Positions 31,095-43,343 of a DNA stretch of 64,000 bases are shown piece after piece. Source of the DNA: Pyricularia pennisetigena (lineage: Eukaryota > Ascomycota > Sordariomycetes > Magnaporthales > Pyriculariaceae); NCBI RefSeq assembly GCF_004337985.1, contig NW_021940918.1:124001-188000 (forward strand), read 5' to 3'. The notes beneath the pieces were generated by a model, which searched no databases, was not told the DNA's origin, and saw only the letters and a program-made list of their open reading frames with translations. The translations under genes and the position numbers were made by a program. Positions within the stretch are counted from its first letter, which is position 1. Each line of letters opens with the position of its first letter.

Positions 31095-32519
31095 TTTGAA
31101 TGTTGGCAAGCCTTTCCGGTGAGTGGTAACACAAGGGGGGGAAATGCGAGAACTCTGATAATCGTATTATGAGGAATTCCACGTTGGGCGTGTCGAAATG
31201 ATAGATCGGCTTGCGACCATGCAACCTCGCCTTCAGAAAGGAAGCATAAGCGAGGTCTCTTATACTCACCGGCACTCACTTGAAAACATGAGCGCACTAT
31301 TCCAATTGCGACACGTCTTGTCCCATTTTATCCACCTAAAGGCAGTGGGTTGAAGAGACTCAGGAACAGCACAATCTCCCTCGAATTTTACCGGTGTGGC
31401 AAAGATCTACAGCTAGTCTCTTGAGAGTATCCACATGTTGTATTTTCTGGCTGACTCCACATGGCTGACGGAAAACCAGTCGGTGATGTCCAGAAAGGTC
31501 CATCTCGGTTGGATTCACTATGAACGGTTAAGCGACCGACGCTAGCTCCTCACTTAACCCTTCTTGATCCATATTATCGTCCAAATATCCTGTGAGAATA
31601 TGCCGCAGCGGATGCGTGCAAGACTTGGTACAGCCCACCTTTTGGCCCATATATCATACGCTTGCGTGGGTATTAGTAAACGGCCCCTTTTGCTCACTGA
31701 TCCGCGATGCAAATCCCCGTTAGCACGTTTCTACCATGATTCAACCTTGCCTCTCTATCTTCGTTGACTTACTCGTAACCAGGATCTCCATATTGCTGCC
31801 AGGAGAGGCAGGCATTTCGGCTGTACTTGTCCGAAAGCCCAAAGTGGCAAACTCGTTTTTTTTTTCCTCTTGCTACCGTACCCCAAGCCATTGGACCAGC
31901 CCCTCGCCCGTTGACGCAAACCCAAGACTCCGGACAGGCTTCTATACGTTTGCTTGGCACTATGATCCCTGCTGCCACGCAGAAAATCCAGTATGGCTTG
32001 CATGGATGGGGAACCGCACCAAAGTCCCATCTATGACAGAAAGAGGTTAGGTCCCAAATATGCAGGAACGAAGGGGGCTTTGGGGTCTTTCATATCTTTG
32101 CCGACGTTAGCAGATGATGATCAGCAACAAAACGGCTCCAGGGAGAATGCGACGGTGAAGGCTTTTGCAGGACAGTCATCTCCTGGACCCCCCCGGAACA
32201 TACCGTCCAGTCCATATTCTGGAATCTGGTAGTAAGCCCTCCCCATGCTAGTGTTGAAGATCGGATATCCAGAGTGATGGGAATAAGAGGGGACGAGGGT
32301 TCACACAGATCCGCCCGTGGTGGCTACCTACCTATATTAGTTCCCGTCCGCTCTCGCACAGACTGGTGTGTATGTTAGTCACACGACACTTTGCCCTACT
32401 GCCCACGGAGACCGGTTTGACAGTAGCATCGAGTTACAGTGTCCCAGTGCCAGACAAAGCCGACAACAGTAGCAACAGCCACTCCAGGGCCGCCTTCAAA
32501 CAGGATCGAGCTGCACATC
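31095..32519. other. Divergent spacer, MDR reductase / rhodopsin-domain gene
   Basis: About 1.4 kb with promoters of both genes. Short frames here (for example 31736-32050) look non-coding. No RNA gene or transposon remnant was recognised. Confidence 0.55.
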
Positions 32520-33757
32520 ATGTCTACCGCTCCCACAGTGTACCTGCCCATTCTTGACATGGTCAAGGGCCACCTTGCTGTCAACTCGGTTTTCGTCTTC
32601 CTTGTCATTGTCGTCGTCTCACTCAGAGTCCTAGGCCGTTGCATAGGACCCGGCCTCGGTTGGGACGATGCGCTTGTCGTTGCAGCGATGCCGCTAGGCG
32701 TTGCCATGCATATTTGCAGTGGCTTTTTTGCCCCTATTGGCAACGGTTACAATCTTGCCGAATACCCTCACCGTAAGTCCTCGGCCAGCACCAAAGGGGG
32801 GGGGGGAAAAATAGTGGGGACAAGAAAGAGAGCTGTTTACCTTCGGAGAGGATATCGTGAAAGAAATCATAGCTGACCATGGCGTGATGATGCTTAGTTG
32901 TTGCCAATGTTCCCTTTATCCTTCAGCTCACCTTCGGCATGCAACTTGTCTACGTCACGCTTCTCGCCCTCACCAAGGCCAGCATGCTCTGCTTCTTCCT
33001 TCGCGTCTTCTCGACGCCCTGGATGAAGCGAGCCTCCATAATCACACTGGCAGTCATTGGAGTCTGGTGGATTTCCTATGTCTGCGCCTGCATTTTCATC
33101 TGCGACCCCGTCAGTGCACAGTGGACTGGCGTTGGCAAGTGTGGCCAGTACATCTCCATGATCCAGTCTCTGATTGCCACCAACGCCATCGGTGACGTGG
33201 TCATCATGATGATGCCGATGAAACAGATCTGGAGTCTCAAGATGCGCAAGACGGACAAGGTCGGTGTTTCGGCCTCGTTCCTTCTGGGCCTGGCCTGCGT
33301 GGTCATCGCCATCTTCCGGTTGATCTACATCAGCACCGTCGACCTCAACAGCAACGTAACGGGGACCATGTCGACGACGATTCTGCTCTTCACCCTCGAG
33401 CCAAACCTGGCCATCCTGTGCATCAGCATCCCCATGCTGAGGCCCTTCTACGTCCTATACAAGAAACGGATGGGCAGCAGCCGGCTCACCGAGGACAAGT
33501 CCGGGTACAACAACGGACCGAGCGGAAATGGCTACGCCAAGAACATGTCGAACCACTCGTCCAGCGGCATGCCCAGCCGTTCTGCCCAAGGCACCGGAGC
33601 CCCTACCAGCAACTGGGAGCTGGACGACTACAAGACGAACAAGGTGACCGTCACGACGACCGGGGATGGGGCCAGCATCGACAAGCCATCTGTGAGGCCA
33701 AGCGGGCCCTTGGGCGACATCCGAGTCGACACTGAGTGGCAGGTCAGCCGCATATAA
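32520..33757 (+). CDS. Rhodopsin-domain integral membrane protein (PTH11/SAT17-like)
   Basis: Predicted 370 aa in two exons, 32520-32772 and 32898-33757, with a 125-base intron (GTAAGT...TTAG); the junction reads EYPHLVANVPFILQLTFGMQ. It has seven hydrophobic helices, the fungal 'rhodopsin domain' arrangement, with family signatures LRVLGRCIGPGLGWDDALVV, LTKASMLCFFLRVF, WISYVCACIFICDPVSAQW and LEPNLAILCISIPMLRPFY. The cytosolic tail is Ser/Gly-rich and ends IRVDTEWQVSRI, similar to the ITVxTExxV endings of relatives. Members include GPCR-like PTH11 relatives and proteins of unknown function; no CFEM domain is present. The ligand or role cannot be inferred. Confidence 0.88.
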
Positions 33758-36700
33758 AGCCATTTTGGGTTTTATTGTGCTGGACATGCAAAGTTCATTT
33801 TTGAATTCCCTTTCCTTGTTGGCCCCTCCCCAGACCGGGCTTGTGTGTTTGACTACTATGAGCGAATCGAATATATGGGGGAGGAGAGGATGTTTGAGCA
33901 TGCGGGCGTCGACCACGAACAATGACGAGACAGACAAAAAGAAAAACAATTGAAAGAAAATAAGCATTACCAAGTGCTGGACACAGTCGCTACCTAATTA
34001 TGTATATCTTACTCATAGAACTGCAGTAAAAAAAAAATCATAAATCAAATAAAAACAAACTATATGATTTGATATTGTTTCACGAAGAACACTGCTGCAA
34101 AGAAACAATAAAAAAAGAAATAAAAAGCAATACTTAGTATTGAACCAATTGGGCGCGCATGACGAGAAACGACCGGTTGGTATTCGATACACTAGCGCAC
34201 GCTACGTAAATTGCGGCTCTGACGTTTACCTAGCTTGGTTGGACTTCTGAGAATAGAAGCTTATCGGAAATATATATTACATTCATCTCCGGCAGTTTCC
34301 TAACCGCGTCATGTTCGGAGAGATCTCGAGTGATCTTTCTTTAACCAGGATTGACCAAGACAACAGTAAACAACAACGGATGAAACAAGGGCGCGTGTGC
34401 CGGTCCGGTACAGTTGGGATCGGGTCTATTTCTAGATGTTTTTTGTTTCTTCTTTTTTGTTGATGTTGGGGGAGGTGTTCAGCAAATGAGGATAAAGCTG
34501 TAATTAACTAAGGTGCATATCTTGGCTGAATTATCCAAGGCATGCAGAGGTGCTGGTGAGGATCGAATGTTGATGCAGCAGAACCCCAAAGGGGCGAAGT
34601 TCAAAACAAATCCCACCCCACTCTCTCTTTGCCTGTGCGGTCGAGAATGGCGTGTGTCAGCGTGTCCGTTCGTTCATTCATTCAACCATTCCTTCCTGCA
34701 TTCCCTGCAACTGGTGGCAGGGTAAGGGTCCTACCCCAAACGGGTGTCTATTTTGGGAAATTGAACAAACAGATGATACGACCGTACCAATTTTCAAACA
34801 AAAAAGAGCCAAGGCGTTTGTGCTTTTTTGGCGCAGGGGACATCACCACGTAAGTAGGTAGGTAAGTATTACCTTGTTCTCTGGACGGCTGTTTCCATGT
34901 CTTGCTCAAAGAACTCAAAGACAAGCGCATGTGAAATGAAGCAGATGACCATACAAAACTTTTGCATATCCATCGTGCCGTCTTGTGTCTGGCATGTCAA
35001 GGCAGACAAAAGTGGAACAAAAGAAAACAAGCAAGCAAGGAAAACGAATCGTCATCAATCCATTCCATCTCCCCATTTACACGAATCCCGGCTTCACAAA
35101 GCTGCAGCTTCTGCTACTGCAACGCGACAACAACGCTCCAGATGCACGCACTGGCGCCTCCAAGGCCGCACTCGACCAGTCAGCATGCAAGAGCCGTTGT
35201 TATGTGGGATGGATTGATGAGTTGAAATGCATGAGACCAAGGGACAGCTGAGCGCGCTTATTCCCTCCCCGCCCGCCGAGGATGTAAGCCTGAGCCGGTT
35301 ACCTGGTACATATCCAGAGAGGTAGGTAGGTACTTCGTATGTACCCGCCGAGAAAAGACTGGCAAGCGATCCGCTAGCTTTCTCTAGTCTAGTCTGGACC
35401 AGAACTCCATGTAGCTCCTTCCATCAACCTAGGTACCTAGGCATCTATTTTACCTGTTTCTAATGTACTGCCAAAACAGCGGCGGCGGCTCTCTGAATCT
35501 ATTCTTATAACCAGTGCTTCTGAGCTGGTGTCTGCTTGTCTTGTCTTTACGGCAAGCGTATGGTATAACGTCTTTCTTATCAGGCTTACTTGCTGTCCTC
35601 ACCAAGGCTTTTTTATTTTATTTTATTTTATTCTTAGCTTTGACCTCGAATCCCATTCTTGACTGTCATTAATTACATCAACAACAACCCGCAATAACCT
35701 AGCAGCCACTTGCCGCCAGGCAACCCCAGTCGAAAGCAAGGGTCGTCCTCCTTTTCTCATCTTTGGTTGATTGTTCTCTCCACTTTGTCAACCTTTCGTC
35801 CATCGCATCGGGCATCGACTCCTCCACCGCCCGCCCTCTCAATCCTACCATTGACTGGAAAAGCGACCGCGCAAGAGAGGGGTCGAATCGCCAAAGCCAA
35901 GAAGAAAAGCGCCTTGAATGCAAGCAACCAGCGCACCAAAAGTCCCAAAAATTCACCACCCCTGCCCCTACCAGCAATCAGCAACCGGCCAGCCCGATTC
36001 ACTCCACTCATTCACTGTCTAGGTACCGCACCGGACCTTCGCCTTACCTAGGCCACCTGGTTTTACACTTCAGGTACCGCCTTTTAGGTCTAGGCAATCC
36101 GACCGACCACCTTTCTTAGCCGCCCAATCCGCGCCACCATTTATTCTCCCTTGATCAGAAACTCGATTCCGATTTCTGGGTACCCTACCTAGAGTATATA
36201 CCAAAGAGAAAGCTGTTCCAGTTTGTCACCAAACAATCAGATGGTCTGCGACCGCAGCATCATTCGGCCAATTCAGAGCACAACGCTAGCTTAATTTCCA
36301 GGTTATCTTGGGGCGGGGTCTTTTTTTTTTTTTTCTCTTTGATTTTAGTTTTTTTTTTATTGTTTTATTTTATTCTTCTAGTATTTTCTTATTTCCCCTT
36401 CTTCCTTGCTACCCACCTAGAGAAACCCCGACTGCCGACCGGAGCGGTTTGCCGAGAACTCTCGCGGGCGCGAGAGTCCATGGCAAGGTGATATTTCAGG
36501 TAAGCTGCCCAAGGTACCATACCAACATCAACATCGAGCAGACGTTTGCGCGCCTGACGAGAGAGATTCGGGGAGCTTTTTGAACACGGCTGACCTATTG
36601 CAGTACCTGCATTCAACAGCCCCCCTCATCACCATCACCACAAGCAAAACAATTACAATTCAGACAGACGACGGGGCTGTGCGGGGGAAACCTGAACGAA

Positions 36701-36779
36701 CCGCGATTGATGGGTCGCGAGTGTTTCCGCACCATCGTCGCATCCATACCAGCGTCGCTCTAAAGATCCTGTACCGAAG
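33758..36779. other. Long upstream region of NBP2
   Basis: About 3 kb between two plus-strand genes. Features seen: TTTTA microsatellite (35609-35631), T-rich tracts at 36321-36371, several TACCTA/TAGGTA motifs (34855-34865, 35322-35333, 35433-35440), and a probable 5' UTR intron just before NBP2 (separate entry). No convincing ORF. Confidence 0.55.
36500..36603 (+). other. Probable 5' UTR intron of NBP2
   Basis: A GTAAGC donor after ATTTCAG at 36493-36499, a CTGAC branch at about 36590-36594 and a TTGCAG acceptor ending at 36603 form a textbook 104-base fungal intron 176 bases upstream of the NBP2 start codon. Whether it is used is an inference. Confidence 0.5.
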
Positions 36780-38453
36780 ATGATGGCTGTCTTGTCTCAA
36801 AGTGGCTCGTCCCCTGCAACGTCGCCAGCCCCCATCTCGCCATCGCCCACGTCGAGCCCGATTTCGAACCCAAATCACCCACCCCTCCCCCCGCTGATCA
36901 CATCGCCTCCATCCAGCGCTGTTGCCGTCGCCCCGCCAGCCCGAAGAACAACTCTGCCGCGACCAATGTCCTACTCGGCGAGGAATAGGTTGTCGCAATA
37001 CTCGACGGGCTCCGTCCCGTCGCGGTCGCGACCGCCGTCCCACATATTTCCAATTTGGCCAAGCAGTCTGCCATACACATTGGTCAGAGATTTTGCCTAC
37101 CCGCCTGTCAATCCGCTGCACTATGGGCCGCCTCCTGAACCGTCACTGCCGCCAAGTGGCATGACCACACCCGCGAGTGAACACCAGAGGCGCCTGTCAG
37201 ATCCGCCGGCGAGCTGGGTGTCCTGGGAAAATGGCACCTGGAGTGAAGGGTTCGGCAAGGGTGGCGAGCTCGCGCCGATGCACCTCGGCGACGGCCCGCC
37301 TTGGAGTGAGGACGAGGATCTACAAAGTCCGGTCGTCAGCTCGCGCCATCGCAAACACCACGGTCACGGTAGGGGTAAGGGTGGCTCACGGGGCGGTGGG
37401 GCTGCTGGGACAGGGCTCTTGGACCCTACAACCTACGACCGAGAGAGGGGCTACTATATGGGTACAAGCGGCGATGGGAGTGAGAGGTATTATGTCAACC
37501 AGGAGGGCGAGGCAAACGGGCCCGGCGGAGAGTATGTTACCTACCCTCCAGACCAGGCGCGCAACTCGGCCCAGGGAGTTTATAACGTTGGGGACCAACA
37601 ACCGCGACAGTATGCGGAACACGATGCCGGCTACCGTTATGGGTCTGACGGATCTAGCAGCTCGCCCTCTTCTCCAGATCTACGGGGCGAGGACCAGTCG
37701 AGGTACTCGCGGGATTACCAATTCACTATTACATCCCCGGACGAGGAGATGCACGGCAAGGCGGTTGCGCTCTTTGATTTCGCTCGAGAAAATGAGAATG
37801 AACTGCCACTGCTCGAAGGGCAGATTATATGGGTCAGTTATAGGCACGGCCAGGGTTGGCTGGTTGCAATGGACCCCAAGACCCAGGAGAGCGGGCTTGT
37901 GCCGGAGGAGTATGTGCGGTTATTAAGGGATATAGAAGGTGGCATGACGAGCCTGACTGCGGCAACAGAGGAGGGCACTGCCCCGCCAGCCGCAACAACG
38001 GGTACTGGCACGGGAAGTCCCAACGATGCAGGTACACCTACTCAGACGGAACACAAGCCGCAGCAGCGCAACAGCTTTGGGCACACTCCCAGCGCCTCCA
38101 CATCCTCGACGTCAGCGAATGGGTACCACCAGCCTATCGTATCAACTTTCAGCACGTCTAGCAAAGATCTGGATCCGTACCCTCAGCATCTGCTGGGGAC
38201 GCAGGCCGGACAGACACCCCCTCAGGTTGTGCATTATCATGGGCAGCGGGGTGGCAGCCAGGCCAACACGCCGACTTTGAGTTTCCATCATGATGTTGGA
38301 ATTATCAGGCGCGGCAGCATCGATCATACCGGCGGGAAGAAGGTCGACACCAGCGGGGAGAGGCTGCCAGGCGCCAGGATGGGTGAACCCTTGGCCGAGC
38401 AGAAAGAGGAAAGTAGTGAGGAGAGCAGAGATCGCAAGAGCCGGGGACAATGA
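36780..38453 (+). CDS. NBP2: SH3 adaptor of the NBP2/Skb5 family
   Basis: Predicted 557 aa, single exon; the start is ATGATG at 36780. The only folded domain is one SH3 at residues about 326-384 (GKAVALFDFARENENELPLL, then WVSYRHGQGWLVAMD and SGLVPEEYVRLLRDIEGG). In yeast, Nbp2 binds Nap1 and recruits the phosphatase Ptc1 to MAP-kinase pathways (HOG and cell wall); Skb5 plays a similar role in fission yeast. Flanking regions are long and disordered: Pro/Ser-rich N-terminus with SH3-ligand-like PPLPPL, Gly/Arg/His-rich HGHGRGKGGSRGGGAAG in the middle, and a Ser/Thr-rich tail ending EESSEESRDRKSRGQ. That makes it more than twice the length of yeast Nbp2, which is usual for filamentous fungi. 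Confidence 0.85.
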   Translation: MMAVLSQSGSSPATSPAPISPSPTSSPISNPNHPPLPPLITSPPSSAVAVAPPARRTTLPRPMSYSARNRLSQYSTGSVPSRSRPPSHIFPIWPSSLPYTLVRDFAYPPVNPLHYGPPPEPSLPPSGMTTPASEHQRRLSDPPASWVSWENGTWSEGFGKGGELAPMHLGDGPPWSEDEDLQSPVVSSRHRKHHGHGRGKGGSRGGGAAGTGLLDPTTYDRERGYYMGTSGDGSERYYVNQEGEANGPGGEYVTYPPDQARNSAQGVYNVGDQQPRQYAEHDAGYRYGSDGSSSSPSSPDLRGEDQSRYSRDYQFTITSPDEEMHGKAVALFDFARENENELPLLEGQIIWVSYRHGQGWLVAMDPKTQESGLVPEEYVRLLRDIEGGMTSLTAATEEGTAPPAATTGTGTGSPNDAGTPTQTEHKPQQRNSFGHTPSASTSSTSANGYHQPIVSTFSTSSKDLDPYPQHLLGTQAGQTPPQVVHYHGQRGGSQANTPTLSFHHDVGIIRRGSIDHTGGKKVDTSGERLPGARMGEPLAEQKEESSEESRDRKSRGQ

Positions 38454-39606
38454 TGGAGTGCGGCGCAATACATCTGGAGTCAGGAGTTGCAAGGTTTTAA
38501 ACTAGTTTGAGGGGAGGGTAAAATTCTGATATTTATTGTACCACTACCATTTTGTTCCAAAGTTCGGCCATTTCGTTACTTGGTTACTTTTGTCGGGTTT
38601 CGGAAAGATCGAGGGGAGCGTGCTTTGTGTTTTGCAAGAGTTAGTTGGTTGGTTGCATATTACCCCGTTAAACTTGGCCAAAACAATATCTTTTTTATTT
38701 TATTCTATTCTATGTGTTCCACCCTCTTGCCTCCATACCTCGGTCTTTTGTCTCTTTCTATGGTATCTGAACACCCATGGTTATGACTGGCGTGAAGGCT
38801 CATGGAGTGGGACATAAGACGGTATGGAGCTATTTGTCCGATCTTGATTATCCATCTAGACTGACTAAATTCTCTGTTGAATAATCCTGTTCCTTCACAT
38901 CCAGGATTAAGGCCATGTTCATAACACATTGGCAGAAGGACTTCGTAAAGGTGCGGATATGAGACATGGACATAAAATGACACACTGGTTACCTTGGTGA
39001 TGTGATGCTTCTGTCGGACGGTTGGTGTAAGGAGCTGACTAACGTCAAGTGCTTGCCGTAAGTAAAAACAAAAACCCCCCCACGTGATGGGAGCATTACA
39101 TAATTACCAATGTTTCCTCTTTCCGGAGGTCATGACAGTACCGGATAAAATCCTCCAATCCCCCAAACCCACCAGATATCGACAACTAACTCCCCATTTC
39201 CATAACACGTTACTCTCCTCTTTCAGACCTAACTGTTACTGCTCAATGGTAAGTCAATGATAAGAAGCCCTTTGCGGCTGGACATTTTGGTGATACTATT
39301 TTTCATGATGAATACATTTATTGGAGCTGTCTGATATTACTTGATGACAGTATAAAATAATTACGCTTTTTCAAACTGATTGCACGTTGCATAGCCTCGC
39401 ACAGCCCAAATTTAAGAATTAGCCTTGGTTCGATTATAGGCTGCAGACTTGCTGACAGTTGGGCTTATCGGTTGCAGAGCGCCAAATCACGGGCCTAATG
39501 AGTCCACCCCATACACTGTATCGCCAGCTACGCTCTTAGCGAAGTTTGGTCGCGTAGAAGTTGTCACGGCCGATTTTGCGGGTGAAACTCCCGAACCGCA
39601 CTCCTA
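38454..39606. other. Intergenic NBP2 to SSU72
   Basis: 3' UTR of NBP2 and SSU72 promoter, A/T-rich, with TTTTA-type repeats at about 38690-38712. No gene is seen. Confidence 0.6.
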
Positions 39607-40458
39607 ATGGAAGAGCCGCAAAACGATGCGGCGGGCGGATTGAGCCAGACCGATGCGGCGGTTGAGAAGCCGCGGGACGATGGCTTCAAGCTGAAATTTT
39701 GCACCGTCTGCGCGAGCAACCAGAACAGGTATGCTTAGGGCCTTTTCTGACCTCACCCTCCATACCAATAATGCCTGGCTAACTAAAGATCTGATAACAG
39801 ATCGATGGAAGCTCATCTGCAACTTTCCAAGGCAAACTATCCAGTCATTTCATTCGGCACCGGCTCCCTGGTCCGCCTGCCCGGCCCGACGATCACGCAG
39901 CCCAACGTCTACAAGTTCAACTCGACCTCGTATGACGCAATGTACAAGGAGCTCGAAGGCAAAGACCGCAGGCTGTACACAGCCAATGGAATTCTTAACA
40001 TGCTTGAGCGGAACCGTAACGTCAAGCGCGGACCCGAGCGCTGGCAGGACTGGCAGATCGGGATCCCGCGGCTGGAGCACGCCAGCGACCGGGGCAGCGA
40101 GGGCACTGAGGCTGGGGTTGTGGATATTGTCTTTACTTGTGAGGAGAGATGCTGGGATGCGGTGGTGGAGGACCTGCATGCGCGGGGATCGCCACTGAAC
40201 CGACCGGTTCACGTCATCAACATCGACATTAAGGATAACCACGAGGAGGCGGCGGTTGGAGGTCAAGGGATACTTGATCTTGCCAACTCCCTGAACAAGG
40301 TTGCGGCCGAGGAGAGGGACAAGATAGGCGCGGCCGGATTCGACAGCGGTAATGCGGCTGCCAGGTCTGGTTTTGACGAGAGAGTCCCTGATGTGTTGGC
40401 AGAGTGGCAGGAGAGGTGGCCGAATCTGCCTGCCACCTGGACACTGGCGTGGTTTTAA
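39607..40458 (+). CDS. SSU72: RNA polymerase II CTD phosphatase SSU72
   Basis: Predicted 259 aa in two exons, 39607-39728 and 39801-40458, with a 72-base intron (GTATGC...ACAG) that falls inside the codon for the signature arginine. After splicing, the low-molecular-weight phosphatase loop reads [17 protein letters not shown] with Cys35 and Arg41 (CX5R). Further family blocks are [54 protein letters not shown] with the conserved acid, and [16 protein letters not shown]. Ssu72 dephosphorylates Ser5 (and Ser7) of the Pol II tail as part of the cleavage and polyadenylation factor and acts in termination and gene looping. The N-terminal 28 residues are an extension. Because the intron splits the catalytic loop, unspliced transcript cannot give active enzyme. 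Confidence 0.95.
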
Positions 40459-43343
40459 AGCCTGGGCCACAGGATCAGAAAGCTGCCGTGTCCAGACGTG
40501 ATTTGATTCTACGGTAGCAATATGGCTTTCAAATGATACCCAATTTCCATTCATATACCTGTGGCCGTTGAAGAGAAGGGCTCTCCTAATATTTGCGAAG
40601 CTGGCTTGTGGAGGGATTACTTCTCAGGTTAGATTTTGAAGGCATGCCAAAACGAGCCGTAGCTGCTGCGAAAACCCAGCCTCAAAGTCACGTTTCTGTA
40701 CACAGTCTGAATGGATTCGAACAAGGCTTAGATCGGCTCGCGAGCCCGAGCGCTTGCTCATCAGGGGCTGCCTTGTGGGGTTTCAAGTCACAATGCGAAG
40801 AAACCCACCCGCTAAGGATGCGATGCTGGGGGTGGAAGGGGGGTTATAGTAATAATTTGACTGTCGTATTGAGGCGAGGCGGTTCTTGGAAGAGAATCAA
40901 TGCGCGAGGTTGGTTGGTTTTTTTTTTTTTTTTTTTTCTCCTTCCTTCCTTTTGTTCCAACTGTGCGAATTGCGAACCCCCTTCCCTCGGGTTGTGGGAG
41001 CCATAGCGGGTTGTCGGTGTAATTCTATAGGTAGGTAGGCCAAGGTGTTTTACTGGGCAAACCTGCCCAAAGCCCCGGTTAATCGTTGACAGTACCATTT
41101 CTGCATGGAAGCGACAGTCTCCATGATATTGGCAGCCAGGAAAAGGGCGGTCGGTCCCGTAACACCGACAGCCAAAACATTGAAGCTTAAAAATCTGGTT
41201 CATCTGAATCAAGCTAGGGAACAGTTGGTAATGTCAACCAGTAATGTCTGCCGCATACTGGCCTTATTTTCTCAGTCTTTCTCTCTTTATTTTTCCTGTC
41301 TCTCTTCTCCTTCCCTGATTTCAAACCAAGCAATCTTATACCATATGTGTACTGTAGGTGTAATAGACATTAGGGTGGGGGCTTGTAATATCTAGGATAA
41401 GTTGACTTACTGGTAACTTCATCCCATCCACTGATGCTTCCGAGCCGTTGCAAAATACGCACAAAAACGGAGCTGAGTTGCTTGCCCCATTAAAGCGCGG
41501 CGCACAGTGTTTTCCTGCCTAGGACCCTGACTAGATTTTGCGCAGCAACTTGCAATGCACCTTGGGTACCTGGGATTAATGTACTTAGCATTGAAAATAG
41601 CAATAAGTTTGAATTTTTGTCGGCGTGGTCCACGAATCGAATGGCGGTACTGGTCCAAACCTTACCGTATTTACGGGTTATTCGTCAGCATTCTTTTTGG
41701 CTATTTTGTTATATACAAGAAACCAATAGAGAAATAGAAGTTGGATGAAACCAAAACTTTTGACTTCCAGGAGAAGTGAACACTGTTGGTACGGTGCTGC
41801 AGCTGTAGGGGGGTGGATTGGGCAGGGTTGGCAGATCCGCTCGCACTACTGCAGTCTAGATTGGCAATATTGGCAAAAAGAATAGGGGGGTTCAGAGCAA
41901 CGTCCAAGAAGGATTGGGGTGAGTTAAGACAAGAAAGAGATCGAATGAGAACAAAACTACTCTGGGTCACAAAACGATCGGCAAAAGCAACACTAAGGAA
42001 GGACAAGGGAAAACGTGCCATAGTAACAAGATCATGGATGCAACATTGCTGTCTACCAGAGCCAAATAGTACGTAGTGGCATACCTACGCAGGCTACCAG
42101 GTACCTATCTGTGGGAGATTCCAACCCAACTACAACCCAACAAACTACCTTGCAGATATTTTGTCGGTAGGCATATAAACTAGTCTAGCTCGCACTGCCC
42201 AAGCTTGCCAATTAGTATCTAGAAGGGGGGGAAAAGAGAAAGAAAAAGGGCGCGACCCAGTGGCGCGTGCGCATGCTGTCAAATGTCAAAAAGTTGGCTT
42301 CTGTAGGATACGTCAAGACCTGAAGCCAAGCGAAATCGAGGAACCAATACCCGGTCAGCGTCTACCCCTGCAAGGCACTGTGCACTTGGTATTATTGCTT
42401 TGTACCTCCAATTACCGGTGCTTCTTGTGCAGCCCAGTTTGGCGCCGGACTAATTACTACTGGTCGAATCAGCAGCGTGTGATATCTCATTTTACACTAC
42501 TCGCCTCCTTTTCCCGGTCGACTTCTTTTTATTTTATTTTAATTTTTATTTTATTTCACTTTATGCTGGCTTGTTCGTCGCGAGATTGGTCCCTTAGTTT
42601 GACTGAATCGAACTGAACTCACAGCTTCCTCCTTGCACTTGCCTCGTTTCCCTTGCCTCTACTATTCGTTTCAATTACCTGCAGGCCCTGTTCGTTTCTT
42701 CTTGTGCGAGGAAGCGGCAATAACGACTTTTCAATCCGGATTAGGCCTGGTTCACTGAAAGGGCTCCATTACGCAAAGCCATTGGTGGCTCCTCTTCCTG
42801 CCGACCAACTCGAACGTTTCAAGCCCAGCCCAGCGTCGCGGATTCGTCCGTCGCATCGATTCAATCCTCGGCCTTTATCACCGACTCTGTCTACTCGCGT
42901 ACTCTACATGTCAGAGGTTGGGTGACGGTCGATCTTGTCTTCCCGTCGGGTCGAATCCCTACCTAGCTACCAACCTACCGCAACTTTGAAAAAGAAACGA
43001 CAAAACATCACCAGCGACACCGCCTGGAACCCACCAACAACACCACCCAATTTCACTCCCAACCAAATCAAAAAAGGGGGTCAAATTCCTGAAGGCCAGA
43101 CCCGAGCCAGAACAAAGGCCTCCCATACGCTTACGAACACTAAACCAGACGCCGACGCCGACACCGTCTCAGACACCACATCAACCCAAAGCTGCTTCAT
43201 TCTGCACTACCGTCCAGACGTCACACCGAAACCATCCAGCGAACTAAGCCGCGTTCGGTGCGCGGCGTGCGGGATCCAAGCGCCACCAGGCCAAGGCCGC
43301 CCTGGGCTGAGACAAAATTCGCTGACACCTCTGGGGCCCGATC
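40459..43343. other. Long upstream region of SPA2
   Basis: About 2.9 kb. It holds a T-tract (40918-40937), TTTTA/TTTTAT repeats (42528-42562), TACCTA motifs and a tiny upstream ORF (42908-42925). The frame 42260-42616 is rich in Phe/Ser from T-rich sequence and is not called. Confidence 0.55.
42908..42925 (+). promoter_or_regulatory. Possible uORF in SPA2 leader
   Basis: ATG followed by four codons and TGA (MSEVG), 418 bases before the SPA2 start and in a different frame. It matters only if the transcript begins upstream of it, which is not known. Confidence 0.3.

Noticed and set aside
33455..33973. Minus-strand frame antisense to the rhodopsin-domain gene
   Set aside because: Shadow of the real coding strand, beginning in a Phe-rich T-tract translation.
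42260..42616. Plus-strand frame of 118 codons upstream of SPA2
   Set aside because: Phe/Ile/Leu-rich because of TTTTA repeats; probably SPA2 upstream or leader sequence.
42940..42962. GGGTCGAATCCC, resembling a tRNA B box
   Set aside because: No matching acceptor stem, anticodon arm or A box could be folded around it.
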